A stretch of 64,000 bases of DNA from Phaeobacter italicus (GCF_001258055.1 NZ_CVRM01000031.1:412574-476573), one strand, 5' to 3'. Counted from the stretch's first letter, positions 9,389-18,709 are shown. The notes: generated by a model not told the origin, from the letters alone. Numbers and translations are program-made.

Positions 9389-10330
9389 ATGACTGACGCA
9401 AGCATCAATGCAAGCACCGTCCGGGAAGGGGACGCGGAGTTCGGGGACTACTTTGCCCTGCTGAAACCGCGTGTCATGTCCCTTGTGGTGTTTACGGCGC
9501 TTGTTGGCCTGCTGGCCGCGCCGGTGGCCGTGCATCCCGTTGTGGGCTTTTGCGCAATCCTGTTCATTGCCATCGGCGGCGGTGCATCCGGTGCGCTGAA
9601 CATGTGGTGGGATGCGGATATCGATCAGGTGATGAAACGCACCAAGTCGCGTCCGATCCCCGCAGGCAAGGTCGAACCGGGTGAAGCCCTGTCGCTGGGA
9701 CTGGCGCTGTCGGGCATGTCCGTGATCATGCTGGCGCTGGCAACGAATATCTTTGCCGGGGCCTTTCTGGCCTTCACCATCTTCTTTTACGTGGTGATCT
9801 ATACCATGTGGCTGAAACGGGCGACGCCGCAGAACATCGTGATCGGTGGCGCGGCTGGTGCATTCCCGCCGGTGATCGGCTGGATCGCAGCGACCGGTTC
9901 GATGGCAATCGAACCCTGGCTGATGTTTGCCCTGACCTTCATGTGGACACCGCCCCATTTCTGGGCGCTGGCGCTGTTCATGCGCTCTGATTACGACGAT
10001 GCCGGTGTGCCGATGCTGACCGTGACCCACGGCCGCCCGGCAACCCGTAAACATATCCTGATTTACACCATCCTGCTGGCGCTCCTGGCTGTTGGCACCG
10101 CCTTCTCTGGCGTGGGTGGCCCGATTTACCTGGCCGTTGCTGTTGTGCTGAACGCCCTGTTCCTGCACGGCGCGTGGAAAATTTCGCGCCGCGACGAGAA
10201 CGACAGCGAGGCGGACAATTTCAAGGTCGAGCGCAGCTTCTTCAAGCTGTCGCTGCTGTACCTTTTCCTTCACTTCGGTGCGATCCTCGCTGAGGCCGTG
10301 CTGAAGCCCTATGGCCTGGGAGGCTGGTAA
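9389..10330 (+). CDS. ctaB: Protoheme IX farnesyltransferase (heme O synthase)
   Basis: Adds a farnesyl group to heme b to give heme O, the first step towards the heme A of the aa3 oxidase. It is a polytopic UbiA-superfamily membrane protein of 313 residues with about eight hydrophobic segments. The prenyl-diphosphate site is seen as NMWWDADID (Asn71, Asp75, Asp79) with the following KRTKSRPIP signature, and a second acidic motif DYDDAGVPM lies further on. It is placed between ctaC and ctaG as in other alphaproteobacterial oxidase clusters. The next small gene starts 2 bases after the stop codon. Confidence 0.97.
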   Translation: MTDASINASTVREGDAEFGDYFALLKPRVMSLVVFTALVGLLAAPVAVHPVVGFCAILFIAIGGGASGALNMWWDADIDQVMKRTKSRPIPAGKVEPGEALSLGLALSGMSVIMLALATNIFAGAFLAFTIFFYVVIYTMWLKRATPQNIVIGGAAGAFPPVIGWIAATGSMAIEPWLMFALTFMWTPPHFWALALFMRSDYDDAGVPMLTVTHGRPATRKHILIYTILLALLAVGTAFSGVGGPIYLAVAVVLNALFLHGAWKISRRDENDSEADNFKVERSFFKLSLLYLFLHFGAILAEAVLKPYGLGGW

Positions 10331-10331
10331 C

Positions 10332-10514
10332 ATGAGCTTGCGCAAAGAGCATGAGCTGCACCAGCGCCGCAAGGGTCGCAACGTGGGCGTCGGTGTCCTG
10401 TTGGCTTCTTTCGTGGTGCTGGTTCTGGCCTTGACCATCGTCAAGGTCACATCGGCAGGCTTCAAGTTCCCCAACACCTCCTCGGATGTGCAACAGACAG
10501 AGGGGCAAAACTGA
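10332..10514 (+). CDS. Small single-span membrane protein of the oxidase cluster
   Basis: A 60-residue protein: a charged N-terminus (MSLRKEHELHQRRKGRN), one transmembrane helix (about residues 18-38, VGVGVLLASFVVLVLALTIV) and a short tail. It starts 2 bases after ctaB and its TGA overlaps the ATG of ctaG (TGATG), so it is almost certainly translated with them. Its position suggests an accessory role in aa3 oxidase assembly. Small ORFs of this kind occur at the same place in related clusters, but I cannot assign a function from the sequence. Confidence 0.8.
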   Translation: MSLRKEHELHQRRKGRNVGVGVLLASFVVLVLALTIVKVTSAGFKFPNTSSDVQQTEGQN

Positions 10515-11101
10515 TGGCTTTGCAAGGACCGCAGAAAACCGTTGTTCAGTTGGTTGGCGTCGTCGTGGTGATGGGGGCGCTCTCCTGGGCGTCGGTTCCG
10601 TTCTACGACTGGTTCTGCCGTGTGACTGGCTTTGGCGGTGTGACAGGTGTCGCATCCCAGGGCTCTGACACCATTCTGGACAAGACCATCACAGTGCGTT
10701 TCGACGCATCCAAGGAACGCGGCATGCCCTGGGAATTCACCCCCAAGGTGCGCGAGATGGAAATCAAGATCGGCGAGACCGGTCTGGCCTTTTACGAGGC
10801 CTACAATCCCACAGACCGCCCCGTAGCCGGGCAGGCGTCCTATAACGTGACGCCCTATTCCGCCGGTGGCTACTTTGACAAGATCGCATGCTTCTGCTTC
10901 GAAGAGCAGGTGCTGCAACCGGGTGAGCGGGTTGAAATGCCCGTAACCTTCTTCGTGGATCCTGAAATTGTTGAGGATCGCGATGGAAAATACGTGCATA
11001 CGATCACGCTGTCGTACACATTCTATGAAATCGATCTGCCCGAAGGCTATGCGGCCCTCGAGACCGGTGATAAAGCCGGGGCAGACACAATCACGAACTA
11101 G
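10514..11101 (+). CDS. ctaG: Cytochrome c oxidase assembly protein CtaG/Cox11
   Basis: Delivers copper to the CuB site of subunit I. The 195-residue protein has one N-terminal transmembrane helix (about residues 10-30) and a periplasmic beta-sandwich domain. The copper-binding CFCF motif is intact (Cys126 and Cys128), as is the conserved Cys35 near the membrane exit. The FVDPEI block that follows is typical of the family. It overlaps the preceding small ORF by one base and is followed by ctaE after 23 bases. Confidence 0.96.
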   Translation: MALQGPQKTVVQLVGVVVVMGALSWASVPFYDWFCRVTGFGGVTGVASQGSDTILDKTITVRFDASKERGMPWEFTPKVREMEIKIGETGLAFYEAYNPTDRPVAGQASYNVTPYSAGGYFDKIACFCFEEQVLQPGERVEMPVTFFVDPEIVEDRDGKYVHTITLSYTFYEIDLPEGYAALETGDKAGADTITN

Positions 11102-11124
11102 GCCGCTAGGTGAGGGACACTTAA

Positions 11125-11940
11125 ATGGCGCACGCTAAAAATCACGACTATCATATTCTTCCGCCGTCGATCTGGCCGCTGCTCAGCTCCGTCGGTACCT
11201 TCATCATGCTGTTCGGTGCGGTTCTGTGGATGCACGGCGTCACCGCATGGGCTTTCTGGGGCGGCTTTGTCATGGTGCTTTACAGCGCCTATGCCTGGTG
11301 GGCCGAAGTTGTGGTAGAGGCCCGTCAGGGCGATCACACCCCGGTTGTCCGCATCGGTCTGCGCTATGGCTTCATCCTCTTCGTGATGTCCGAAGTCATG
11401 TTCTTCTTCGCGTGGTTCTGGTCGTTCTTCAAGCACGCCATCTACCCGATGGAGACCTATGTCGGCACCGAATATGTCGCACCGGAGATCTACCCGGTTG
11501 ACGCATTCCACCTGCCGCTGATCAACACTCTGGTCCTGCTGCTGTCCGGCTGTGCGGTGACCTGGGCGCACCACGCGCTGGTCCACAACAACGACCGCAA
11601 GGCGCTGATCCAGGGCCTGGCCATCGGTATCGTTCTGGGCGTGTTCTTCACCTTCCTGCAGGGTTACGAATACTACCACCTGCTGCACGAAGGCTGGCAG
11701 TTCGGCGGTGATGAGTTCTACTCGAACTTCTTCATGGCAACCGGCTTCCACGGCTTCCACGTGATCATCGGCACCATCTTCCTGACTGTCTGCCTCATCC
11801 GCGCGATGAAGGGTGATTTCACGCCGAAGCAGCACGTCGGTTTCGAAGCGGCAGCTTGGTACTGGCACTTTGTTGACGTGGTGTGGCTGTTCCTCTTCGT
11901 GGCGGTCTACATCTGGGGCACCGCGGGCCTGGCCCACTAA
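11125..11940 (+). CDS. ctaE: Cytochrome c oxidase subunit III
   Basis: Core membrane subunit of the aa3 oxidase without redox cofactors; it stabilises subunit I and its proton uptake. The 271 residues contain seven hydrophobic segments. The family hallmarks are present: the N-terminal [14 protein letters not shown], the [13 protein letters not shown] helix, THHAL-like AHHALVHN and the C-terminal [13 protein letters not shown] 12-bp-stem hairpin follows 68 bases downstream, before the SURF1 gene. Confidence 0.97.
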   Translation: MAHAKNHDYHILPPSIWPLLSSVGTFIMLFGAVLWMHGVTAWAFWGGFVMVLYSAYAWWAEVVVEARQGDHTPVVRIGLRYGFILFVMSEVMFFFAWFWSFFKHAIYPMETYVGTEYVAPEIYPVDAFHLPLINTLVLLLSGCAVTWAHHALVHNNDRKALIQGLAIGIVLGVFFTFLQGYEYYHLLHEGWQFGGDEFYSNFFMATGFHGFHVIIGTIFLTVCLIRAMKGDFTPKQHVGFEAAAWYWHFVDVVWLFLFVAVYIWGTAGLAH

Positions 11941-12007
11941 GCCTTTTCAAATTGTACGGGGCACAGGTTTTTGGTTCCAAATCCTGACCTGACCCCGTAA
12001 GACATGC

Positions 12008-12038
12008 AGCGCGCGGAGCCATGCTCCGCGCGCTTTCT
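12008..12038 (+). terminator. Hairpin/probable terminator after ctaE
   Basis: A perfect 12-bp stem, AGCGCGCGGAGC / GCTCCGCGCGCT, with a 3-base loop and then TTCTC. The T-tract is weak, so it may attenuate rather than fully separate ctaE from the SURF1-thrC genes. Confidence 0.55.
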
Positions 12039-12057
12039 CATTCGCAAGGACAGCGGT

Positions 12058-12729
12058 ATGCGGCGGTTGATCTTTCTTTCCCTTGTTGGCGGTCTGGGCC
12101 TAGCGGCGCTGGTGTCGCTCGGGGTCTGGCAGATCCAGCGACTGGCGTGGAAGGGCGAGCTGCTGCAAACGATCGAGACCCGCATCGCGGCGGCACCGGT
12201 TGCCTTGCCCGACGCACCCAGCGAGACCACGGACCGCTATCGTGCCGTCCGTGTAAACGGCGAGATCGAACCGGGTGAACTGCATGTTTTCTGGGTCACC
12301 AAAGCGGCGGAGACGGGCTATCGCGTCATCGCCCCCTTCGTGACCGAAGATGGCCGCCGGGTGTTGTTGGACCGTGGTTTTATTCCGTCCGCCGCCAAGG
12401 CCGAAGACCGCCCCATCGGTGGTGCCACCGTGACCGGAAACCTCCTGTGGCCGGACGAAGGTGACTGGACCACACCAGAGCCTGATACCGCCGCCAATAT
12501 CCTCTATGCCCGCGACATTGCCTATATGTCGGACAAGCTGGGCACAGAGCCCGTTCTGATCGTGGCCCGCGACAGCGCAGCGGCCGGGATCACCGCCCAG
12601 CCTGTGACAACAGCGGGTATTCAGAACAATCACTTGCAATACGCGATCACCTGGTTTTCGCTGGCCCTGATCTGGGCCGCCATGACCACCTATTTCCTGT
12701 GGCGCTCGCGCCCAAAATCCGAAGGCTGA
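12058..12729 (+). CDS. SURF1 family oxidase assembly protein
   Basis: SURF1/Shy1-type factor that helps insert heme A during aa3 oxidase assembly. It is 223 residues from the ATG at 12058 (MRRLIFLSLVGGLG), with AAGGAC just upstream; a longer frame exists but runs into the hairpin. It has the diagnostic layout: one N-terminal helix (about 3-22), a periplasmic domain beginning LGVWQIQRLAWK, the VLLDRGFIP motif, and one C-terminal helix (about 197-215). Placement right after ctaE agrees. thrC starts 4 bases after its stop codon. Confidence 0.93.
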   Translation: MRRLIFLSLVGGLGLAALVSLGVWQIQRLAWKGELLQTIETRIAAAPVALPDAPSETTDRYRAVRVNGEIEPGELHVFWVTKAAETGYRVIAPFVTEDGRRVLLDRGFIPSAAKAEDRPIGGATVTGNLLWPDEGDWTTPEPDTAANILYARDIAYMSDKLGTEPVLIVARDSAAAGITAQPVTTAGIQNNHLQYAITWFSLALIWAAMTTYFLWRSRPKSEG

Positions 12730-12733
12730 AGCG

Positions 12734-14122
12734 ATGAAATATATCTCGACCCGGGGCCAGGCGCCCGAGCTGACCTTTGAAGAAGCCATGCTGACTGGCC
12801 TTGCCCGTGATGGCGGTCTTTATGTGCCGGCAGAAATCCCGACCATGTCCAAGGACGAGATCGCGGCGCTGGCGGGTCTGTCTTACGAAGAGGTCGCGTT
12901 TCGTGTGATGCGCCCCTTCATCGGTGATTGCTTCAGCGATGATGAATTCCGCGCCATCATCGGCCGCGCCTACGAAAGCTTTGGCCACGCCGCACGCGCG
13001 CCGATGGTGCAGCTGGCGCCCAACCATTTCCTGATGGAGCTGTTCCACGGCCCGACGCTGGCGTTCAAGGATTTCGCCATGCAGCTGATCGGGCAGTTGT
13101 TTGAAACCGCGCTGAAACGGCGCGGCGACAGCGTGACCATCGTGGGGGCAACCTCTGGCGATACCGGGTCTGCGGCGATCCAGGCCTTTGGCGGGCTGGA
13201 AGCGGTGAATGTGTTCATCCTCTACCCGCACGGGCGCGTCTCCGAGGTGCAGCGCCGCCAGATGACCACGCCGAGCGATGCGAATGTGCACGCCCTGGCC
13301 GTCGATGGCGATTTCGATGATTGCCAGGCTGCGCTCAAGGACATGTTCAACGATTTCGACTTCCGCGACGAGGTCAAGCTGGCCGGCGTGAACTCCATCA
13401 ACTTTGCCCGCGTTCTGGCGCAGGTGGTTTACTACTTCTTCTCTGCGGTCTCCCTCGGCGCGCCAGAGCGCAAGCTGAGCTTTACCGTACCGACCGGCAA
13501 CTTTGGTGATATCTTTGCGGGCTTTATCGCCAAGCAGATGGGCCTGCCGATTGACAAGCTGGTGGTGGCGACCAATCAGAACGACATTCTGCACCGCTGC
13601 CTGAGCGGGCAGGGCTATCACAAGGGCGACACCATCCCGTCGATCTCTCCGTCGATGGACATTCAGGTGTCCTCGAACTTTGAACGCGCGCTTTTCTATG
13701 CCTACAATCAGGATGGCGCAGCCGTGGCTCAGCTGATGGAAGAGCTGAAATCCGGTGGTTTCGAGGTCAGCCAGGGTGCCATGCAAGCCCTGCAGGAGCA
13801 CTATGTCTCCGGCCGCTGCTCGGAAGAGGAAACCTCTGCCACCATCGCATCTGAGTACAAGGCGTCGGGCGAACTGCTGTGTCCGCACAGCGCCATTGGT
13901 GTCAAAGTCGCCAACGAACTGCGCGATCCTGCCGTGCCGATGGTCACTCTTGCCACCGCGCATCCGGCGAAATTCCCCGCTGCGGTCGAGGCCGCCAGCG
14001 ACGTGCATCCGCCTCTTCCCCCGCGCATGGCAGATCTGTATGACAAACCAGAGCGCGTGACGCGGATCGCCAACGATCTTGCCGCGCTTGAAAGCCACAT
14101 CAGAGAGCAGATCGCGAATTGA
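12734..14122 (+). CDS. thrC: Threonine synthase
   Basis: PLP enzyme converting O-phosphohomoserine to threonine and phosphate. The 462-residue length and the N-terminal MKYISTRG are typical of the long proteobacterial form. The PLP lysine is Lys112 in TLAFKDFAMQ, and the phosphate/PLP loops ATSGDTGSAAI and PTGNFGDI are intact. It is linked to the oxidase assembly genes only by position, a known Rhodobacterales arrangement. Its last bases overlap the TTG start of the next gene (TTGA). Confidence 0.96.
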   Translation: MKYISTRGQAPELTFEEAMLTGLARDGGLYVPAEIPTMSKDEIAALAGLSYEEVAFRVMRPFIGDCFSDDEFRAIIGRAYESFGHAARAPMVQLAPNHFLMELFHGPTLAFKDFAMQLIGQLFETALKRRGDSVTIVGATSGDTGSAAIQAFGGLEAVNVFILYPHGRVSEVQRRQMTTPSDANVHALAVDGDFDDCQAALKDMFNDFDFRDEVKLAGVNSINFARVLAQVVYYFFSAVSLGAPERKLSFTVPTGNFGDIFAGFIAKQMGLPIDKLVVATNQNDILHRCLSGQGYHKGDTIPSISPSMDIQVSSNFERALFYAYNQDGAAVAQLMEELKSGGFEVSQGAMQALQEHYVSGRCSEEETSATIASEYKASGELLCPHSAIGVKVANELRDPAVPMVTLATAHPAKFPAAVEAASDVHPPLPPRMADLYDKPERVTRIANDLAALESHIREQIAN

Positions 14123-15381
14123 CAGTCAAACAGCACCAACTCGCCAACGGGTTCCGCGTCGTCACTGAAACCATGCCGGGGCTGCAATCCGCAGCGATCG
14201 GCCTGTGGGTGACGGCTGGCGGGCGGCACGAGCGGATCGAACAGAACGGTATTGCCCATTTTCTTGAGCATATGGCGTTCAAAGGCACCAAGCGTCGCAG
14301 CGCGCTGGAGATTGCCGAAGCGATCGAGGATGTGGGCGGATATATCAACGCCTACACCAGCCGCGAAGTAACCGCTTATTATGCCCGCGTTCTCAAGGAC
14401 GACGTGCCGCTGGCGATGGATGTTGTGGCTGATATCGTTCTGAACCCGATTTTCGATCAACGCGAAATCGAGATCGAGCGCGGTGTCATCCTGCAGGAGA
14501 TCGGTCAGGCGCTGGATACGCCTGATGACGTGATCTTCGACTGGCTGCAGGAAGAGAGCTATCATGACCAGCCCATCGGGCGGACCATTCTTGGCCCGGC
14601 GGAGCGGGTGCGTGCATTTGGGCGCGCGGATCTGGAAGGCTTCGTGGCCGAACATTACGGCCCCGGTCAGATGATCCTCGCAGCCTCTGGTGCCGTGGAT
14701 CACGACGCGATTGTCAAACTGGCCGAAGACCTGTTTGGTCACATGCGCCCGAAACCCCTGTTCGAGGTAGCCCCGGCACGGTTTACCGGTGGTGAGGCCC
14801 GGCACGAAAAGGCGCTGGAGCAGGCCCATATCGCGCTGGCTTTCGAAGGGCCGGGATACCGTGACGATGACATCTATACGGCGCAGATCTATTCCAGCGC
14901 GCTGGGGGGCGGCATGTCGAGCCGCCTGTTCCAGGAGGTGCGCGAAAAGCGCGGGCTTTGCTACACGATCTTTGCCCAGACCGGCGCCTACGCCGATACC
15001 GGCGCGCTGACGCTTTATGCCGGCACCTCTGGCGCGCAGCTGGATCAGCTCGCCCAGATCACCATCGACGAGATGAAGCGCGCGGCAGACGACATGAGCG
15101 ATGCCGAGGTTGATCGCGCCCGCGCCCAGATGAAGGCGGGGATGTTGATGGGGCTGGAAAGCCCGACCAACCGCGCCGAACGTCTGGCCCGGCTGGTGCA
15201 GATCTGGGACAAGGTGCCGCCGCTTGAGGAAACGGTTGCCCGCATCGACGCCGTGACCACCGCTGATGTGCGCGCGATGGCGCAGGCTATGGCACATGAG
15301 GCCCCGATGGCGCTGGCGCTTTACGGTCCGGTAGGGGATGCTGCCCGTCTGGAGGCATTGCAGGAGAGGCGCGCCGCCTGA
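14119..15381 (+). CDS. M16 family zinc peptidase (processing-peptidase-like)
   Basis: A 420-residue pitrilysin-family peptidase related to mitochondrial processing peptidase beta. The inverted zinc motif HFLEH (His47, Glu50, His51) and the distal ligand Glu127 (RGVILQE) are both present, as is the C-terminal substrate-binding motif SRLFQEVREKRGLCY. The best start is TTG at 14119, inside the thrC stop (TTGA overlap): it gives the family-typical N-terminus (MTVKQHQLANGFRVV) and no ATG is available before conserved sequence. Translation is probably coupled to thrC. Substrate unknown. Confidence 0.92.
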   Translation: MTVKQHQLANGFRVVTETMPGLQSAAIGLWVTAGGRHERIEQNGIAHFLEHMAFKGTKRRSALEIAEAIEDVGGYINAYTSREVTAYYARVLKDDVPLAMDVVADIVLNPIFDQREIEIERGVILQEIGQALDTPDDVIFDWLQEESYHDQPIGRTILGPAERVRAFGRADLEGFVAEHYGPGQMILAASGAVDHDAIVKLAEDLFGHMRPKPLFEVAPARFTGGEARHEKALEQAHIALAFEGPGYRDDDIYTAQIYSSALGGGMSSRLFQEVREKRGLCYTIFAQTGAYADTGALTLYAGTSGAQLDQLAQITIDEMKRAADDMSDAEVDRARAQMKAGMLMGLESPTNRAERLARLVQIWDKVPPLEETVARIDAVTTADVRAMAQAMAHEAPMALALYGPVGDAARLEALQERRAA

Positions 15382-15971
15382 TGTTGCTGACCGGTCGCAA
15401 GGTACGTATCGAGACCGAGCGCCTGACCCTCAGGCCGCCGATTCATGCGGATTTCCGCGAATGGGCGGCGCTGCGCCAGCACAGCGAGAGCTATCTGACC
15501 CCGTGGGAGCCGAGCTGGGCGCCCGATCATCTCAGTCGCAAAAGTTTTACCAACCGTGTCTATTGGGCGCGCCGGGCCGTCAGCTCAGGGTCGGCGCTGC
15601 CTATGTTTCTGGTCCGTCGCTCCGATCAGGCGCTTGTGGGTGCGATCACGCTCGACAATATCCGTCGTGGCCCGGCGCAGGCCGGGACGCTCGGCTACTG
15701 GACCGGTCTGCCCTATGCGCGCAACGGCTATATGCGAGAGGCCATTGGCGCGATGGTCCACCACGCGTTCACCAAGCTGGACCTCAGCCGCATCGAGGCC
15801 GCCTGCCTGCCGGAAAACGCGGCCTCGCGGGGGCTTTTGGAAAGCGCGGGCTTCAAATACGAGGGCGTGGCCCAGTCTTATTTGCAAATCAACGGGCGAT
15901 GGCGGACCCACGTGCTATATGCATCTCTGCGCCACGACCGGCGGGGCCGGACCCAGGTTGGGCAAGCCTGA
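15381..15971 (+). CDS. GNAT N-acetyltransferase (RimJ-like)
   Basis: A 196-residue acetyltransferase of the RimJ/RimL type. Visible family features are ERLTLRPPIHADFREWAALR near the N-terminus, the GTLGYWTGLPYARNGYMREAI acetyl-CoA region around residues 96-117, and LPENAASRGLLESAGF in the C-terminal half. Ribosomal-protein N-terminal acetylation is the usual role of this subfamily, but the substrate is inferred. The ATG overlaps the M16 peptidase stop (TGATG), so the two are likely co-translated. Confidence 0.88.
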   Translation: MLLTGRKVRIETERLTLRPPIHADFREWAALRQHSESYLTPWEPSWAPDHLSRKSFTNRVYWARRAVSSGSALPMFLVRRSDQALVGAITLDNIRRGPAQAGTLGYWTGLPYARNGYMREAIGAMVHHAFTKLDLSRIEAACLPENAASRGLLESAGFKYEGVAQSYLQINGRWRTHVLYASLRHDRRGRTQVGQA

Positions 15972-16047
15972 CAGACTGCCTTGGTTGCTGCCGGTGAACA
16001 CCGGGGCCGCCCATATTCAAGGCCCCGGAACAAAAGGGATAGCTGAC

Positions 16048-17472
16048 ATGACACTGACCCCTGCCGACACCGCATTCCTCGACAAGCTGCGCCTGCAATT
16101 GCCAGAGGGCACGCTGCGCGCGCCCGAGCCCCGCTACCTGGAAGAGCCAAGAGGCCGCTACAATGGCCAGGCCGCCGCAATCGCTATGCCGCGCACCACG
16201 CAGGAGGTCGCAACCCTTGTGCGCGCCGCCCATGACGCCCGCGTCGCAGTTGTCCCTTACGGTGGCGGCACCGGTCTTGTCGGCGGTCAGATCATGGAAG
16301 CGGATGGCCCGCTTCCGCTGGTGATTTCGCTGGAACGGATGACTGCCCTGCGCGGGATCTACCCCCAGGAAAACGTGATGACCGTCGAGGCCGGCATGGT
16401 CCTTGCTGATGTGCAAGCCGCCGCACAAGAGGCGGGGCGTTTGTTCCCGCTGTCGCTCGCTGCCGAAGGAACGGCACGGATCGGCGGAACCCTCGCCACC
16501 AATGCTGGCGGTGTGAATGTGCTGCGCTACGGCAATGCGCGGGATCTGTGTCTGGGTCTTGAGGCGGTGCTGCCCAATGGTGAGATCTGGCATGGCCTCA
16601 GCCGCTTGCGCAAGGACAACACCGGTTACGATCTGCGCAACCTGCTGATCGGGGCCGAGGGCACGCTGGGCATCATTACCGCTGCCGCGCTGAAACTCTC
16701 TGCGATCCCGGCAGAGCAGGGCACCGCGATCCTCTCCGTTAGCTCACCTGCGGCGGCAATTGATCTGCTGGCACTGGCCCGCGACCAGCTGGGCGAGACA
16801 ATCAGCGCCTTTGAACTGATCCACCGACAGGGGCTTGCCTTTCTGCGCGAAACGCTGCCGGATCTGCGGCTTCCGTTTGATGATCTGCCGGAATGGTGCG
16901 TGCTGGTGGATCTGGGCCTGCCCAAGGGGCGCGCGCCGCAGGATGAGCTGGCAGCGCTGTTTGAAGGTGCCTATGAGGCCGGGCTGAGCGATGATGGGGT
17001 GATCGCCCAATCCGAGGCCCAGCGAGAGGCCCTGTGGGCGGTCCGCGAACACATCCCAGAGGCCAATCGCCGGATTGGCTCTGTGTCCAGTCATGATATC
17101 TCGATCCCGATCTCCCGAATTCCGGAATTCATCGTCGAAGGGGGCAAGCGGATCGCGGCGCTTGGCGATCTGCGGATCAATTGCTTTGGGCATCTTGGAG
17201 ATGGCAATCTGCACTACAACGTCTTTCCCGCGCAGGGCAAAGACCGCAGCGCCTACGAGCATCTGCGCAGCGACGTGAAACGCACCGTTCACGATCTCAC
17301 TCATGAAATGCAGGGGTCCGTCAGTGCGGAACACGGCGTCGGTCGGCTCAAGGTCGGGGATCTGGAGCGCTACGGCGATCCGGTCAAACTGGCCGCGATG
17401 CAGGCGATCAAACAGGCGCTGGACCCACACGGCATCATGAACCCCGGCGCAGTTGTGCCCGCTGGACGCTGA
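16048..17472 (+). CDS. FAD-binding oxidase (D-2-hydroxyacid dehydrogenase type)
   Basis: A 474-residue flavoenzyme of the GlcD/D-lactate dehydrogenase/D-2-hydroxyglutarate dehydrogenase group. The PCMH-type FAD domain shows VVPYGGGTGLVGGQI (residues 68-82) and GTLATNAGGVNVLRYG; the C-terminal cap has the GHLGDGNLHYNV motif and ends DPHGIMNPG. The ATG at 16048 was chosen because it begins the family-like region; the upstream open frame overlaps the GNAT gene. The electron acceptor and exact substrate (glycolate, D-lactate or D-2-hydroxyglutarate) cannot be decided from sequence. Convergent with an MFS gene. Confidence 0.9.
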   Translation: MTLTPADTAFLDKLRLQLPEGTLRAPEPRYLEEPRGRYNGQAAAIAMPRTTQEVATLVRAAHDARVAVVPYGGGTGLVGGQIMEADGPLPLVISLERMTALRGIYPQENVMTVEAGMVLADVQAAAQEAGRLFPLSLAAEGTARIGGTLATNAGGVNVLRYGNARDLCLGLEAVLPNGEIWHGLSRLRKDNTGYDLRNLLIGAEGTLGIITAAALKLSAIPAEQGTAILSVSSPAAAIDLLALARDQLGETISAFELIHRQGLAFLRETLPDLRLPFDDLPEWCVLVDLGLPKGRAPQDELAALFEGAYEAGLSDDGVIAQSEAQREALWAVREHIPEANRRIGSVSSHDISIPISRIPEFIVEGGKRIAALGDLRINCFGHLGDGNLHYNVFPAQGKDRSAYEHLRSDVKRTVHDLTHEMQGSVSAEHGVGRLKVGDLERYGDPVKLAAMQAIKQALDPHGIMNPGAVVPAGR

Positions 17473-17491
17473 GCCGCCGCAATACGGCTCA
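17470..17491. terminator. Hairpin spanning two convergent stop codons
   Basis: TGAGCCG and CGGCTCA form a perfect 7-bp stem around an 8-base loop. The left arm begins with the TGA of the oxidase gene and the right arm ends with the TGA of the convergent MFS gene. No T-run follows, so termination is uncertain. Confidence 0.4.
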
Positions 17492-18709
17492 GGCCATCTG
17501 CGCGTTGCGTCTGGCAGGGCGGCTGCGCATCAAAAGCAGGACCATGATGATGATGTTGATCCCGTTCCACAGGATCCCGTTCACAAAGGCCAGCTGATAA
17601 GAGCCGCTGACGTCATAGATCCAGCCGGACATCCAGCCCCCCAGCGCCATGCCGACAATCGTCATCATCATGACGAAACCCACCCGCGCCCCGGCCTCAT
17701 GCGGCGGCATATACTCGCGCACCACCAGCGCATAGCTCGGCACAATGCCCCCTTGGGCCAGTCCAAAGACCGCGCTGACAAGATACAGCGAGACCATCCC
17801 GTCATAGGGCAGGTACAGGAACAGCGCGATACACTGAAGGATAGAGCCAACCAGCAGGGTCTTTACCCCCCCAAAGCGGTCGGCCACCAAGCCCGAGATA
17901 ATCCGGCTGACCACCCCGCCAAGCAGCATGAGAGACAGCATCTCTGCCCCGACCGCGGGCCCGTATCCCAGCCCGACGCAGTAGGCGACGATATGCACCT
18001 GTGGCATTGCCATCGCAATACAGCAGCCGATCCCCGCAAGGCCCAGCACCCATTGCAGCTGGCGCGCCGACAGCCCGGAGCGCGCGGCATTCCCGGCCGA
18101 GGCGGCCGCGCTGGCGCTTTGCTCTGCCGCAGACACCCGCCGCCGCAGGATCAGCGACAACGGAATGACCGTGACCAGCGTCACCAGCGCCAAGGTTGCA
18201 TAGACGCTGCGCCAGCCGCTGTCGGCCAGCATATCTGCCAGCGCGGTCGGCCAGATGGCCCCGGACAGATAGTTGCCGCTTGCGACCAGGGCGACGGCAA
18301 TGCCGCGCCTGCGCTGAAACCAATGAGAGATATCCGCAATCAGCGGACCAAACCCCGCCGCCGTGCCCAGCCCCAACAAAAGATGCGCTGCCGACAGCCA
18401 GACCATATTCGGCGCCAGCATCGCCAGCCCATAGCTGGCAGCGCTCAGCAGTGCGGCGGCAATCAAGGCTATGGTAATCCCAAAACGGTCGACCAGCCGA
18501 CCGATCAGCAGATTGCCAAGGGCAAAGCCCACCATGGTGAGCGTATAGGGCATGGATGCGGTGGCGCGATCGGCCTGAAACTCGGCCTCGAGCGCGGGCA
18601 TCACCACAATGACAGCCCACATGCCGACATTGGCCACCGTGGCGATGGCAAGTGTGACCGCAAGGCGGGTCCAGGCATAGCTGCTGTCAAGGCGATGGGC
18701 GAGTTGCAT
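17489..18709 (-). CDS. MFS transporter (monocarboxylate/oxalate-type)
   Basis: A 406-residue major facilitator with about twelve hydrophobic helices. The loop 2-3 motif appears as GNLLIGRLVDRFG and is repeated in degenerate form as RIISGLVADRFGG after helix 8, as expected for the two six-helix halves. The general pattern resembles MCT/OxlT-like carriers found next to hydroxyacid dehydrogenases. Its convergence on a 2-hydroxyacid-type FAD oxidase makes uptake of a small organic acid a reasonable guess, not more. Confidence 0.88.
   Translation of the reverse strand: MQLAHRLDSSYAWTRLAVTLAIATVANVGMWAVIVVMPALEAEFQADRATASMPYTLTMVGFALGNLLIGRLVDRFGITIALIAAALLSAASYGLAMLAPNMVWLSAAHLLLGLGTAAGFGPLIADISHWFQRRRGIAVALVASGNYLSGAIWPTALADMLADSGWRSVYATLALVTLVTVIPLSLILRRRVSAAEQSASAAASAGNAARSGLSARQLQWVLGLAGIGCCIAMAMPQVHIVAYCVGLGYGPAVGAEMLSLMLLGGVVSRIISGLVADRFGGVKTLLVGSILQCIALFLYLPYDGMVSLYLVSAVFGLAQGGIVPSYALVVREYMPPHEAGARVGFVMMMTIVGMALGGWMSGWIYDVSGSYQLAFVNGILWNGINIIIMVLLLMRSRPARRNAQMA

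Noticed and set aside
9284..10999. A 571-codon open frame on the minus strand across ctaB and ctaG
   Set aside because: It is antisense to well-identified oxidase genes; its protein is His/Gln/Arg-rich low-complexity sequence of the kind produced by the third-position G+C bias.
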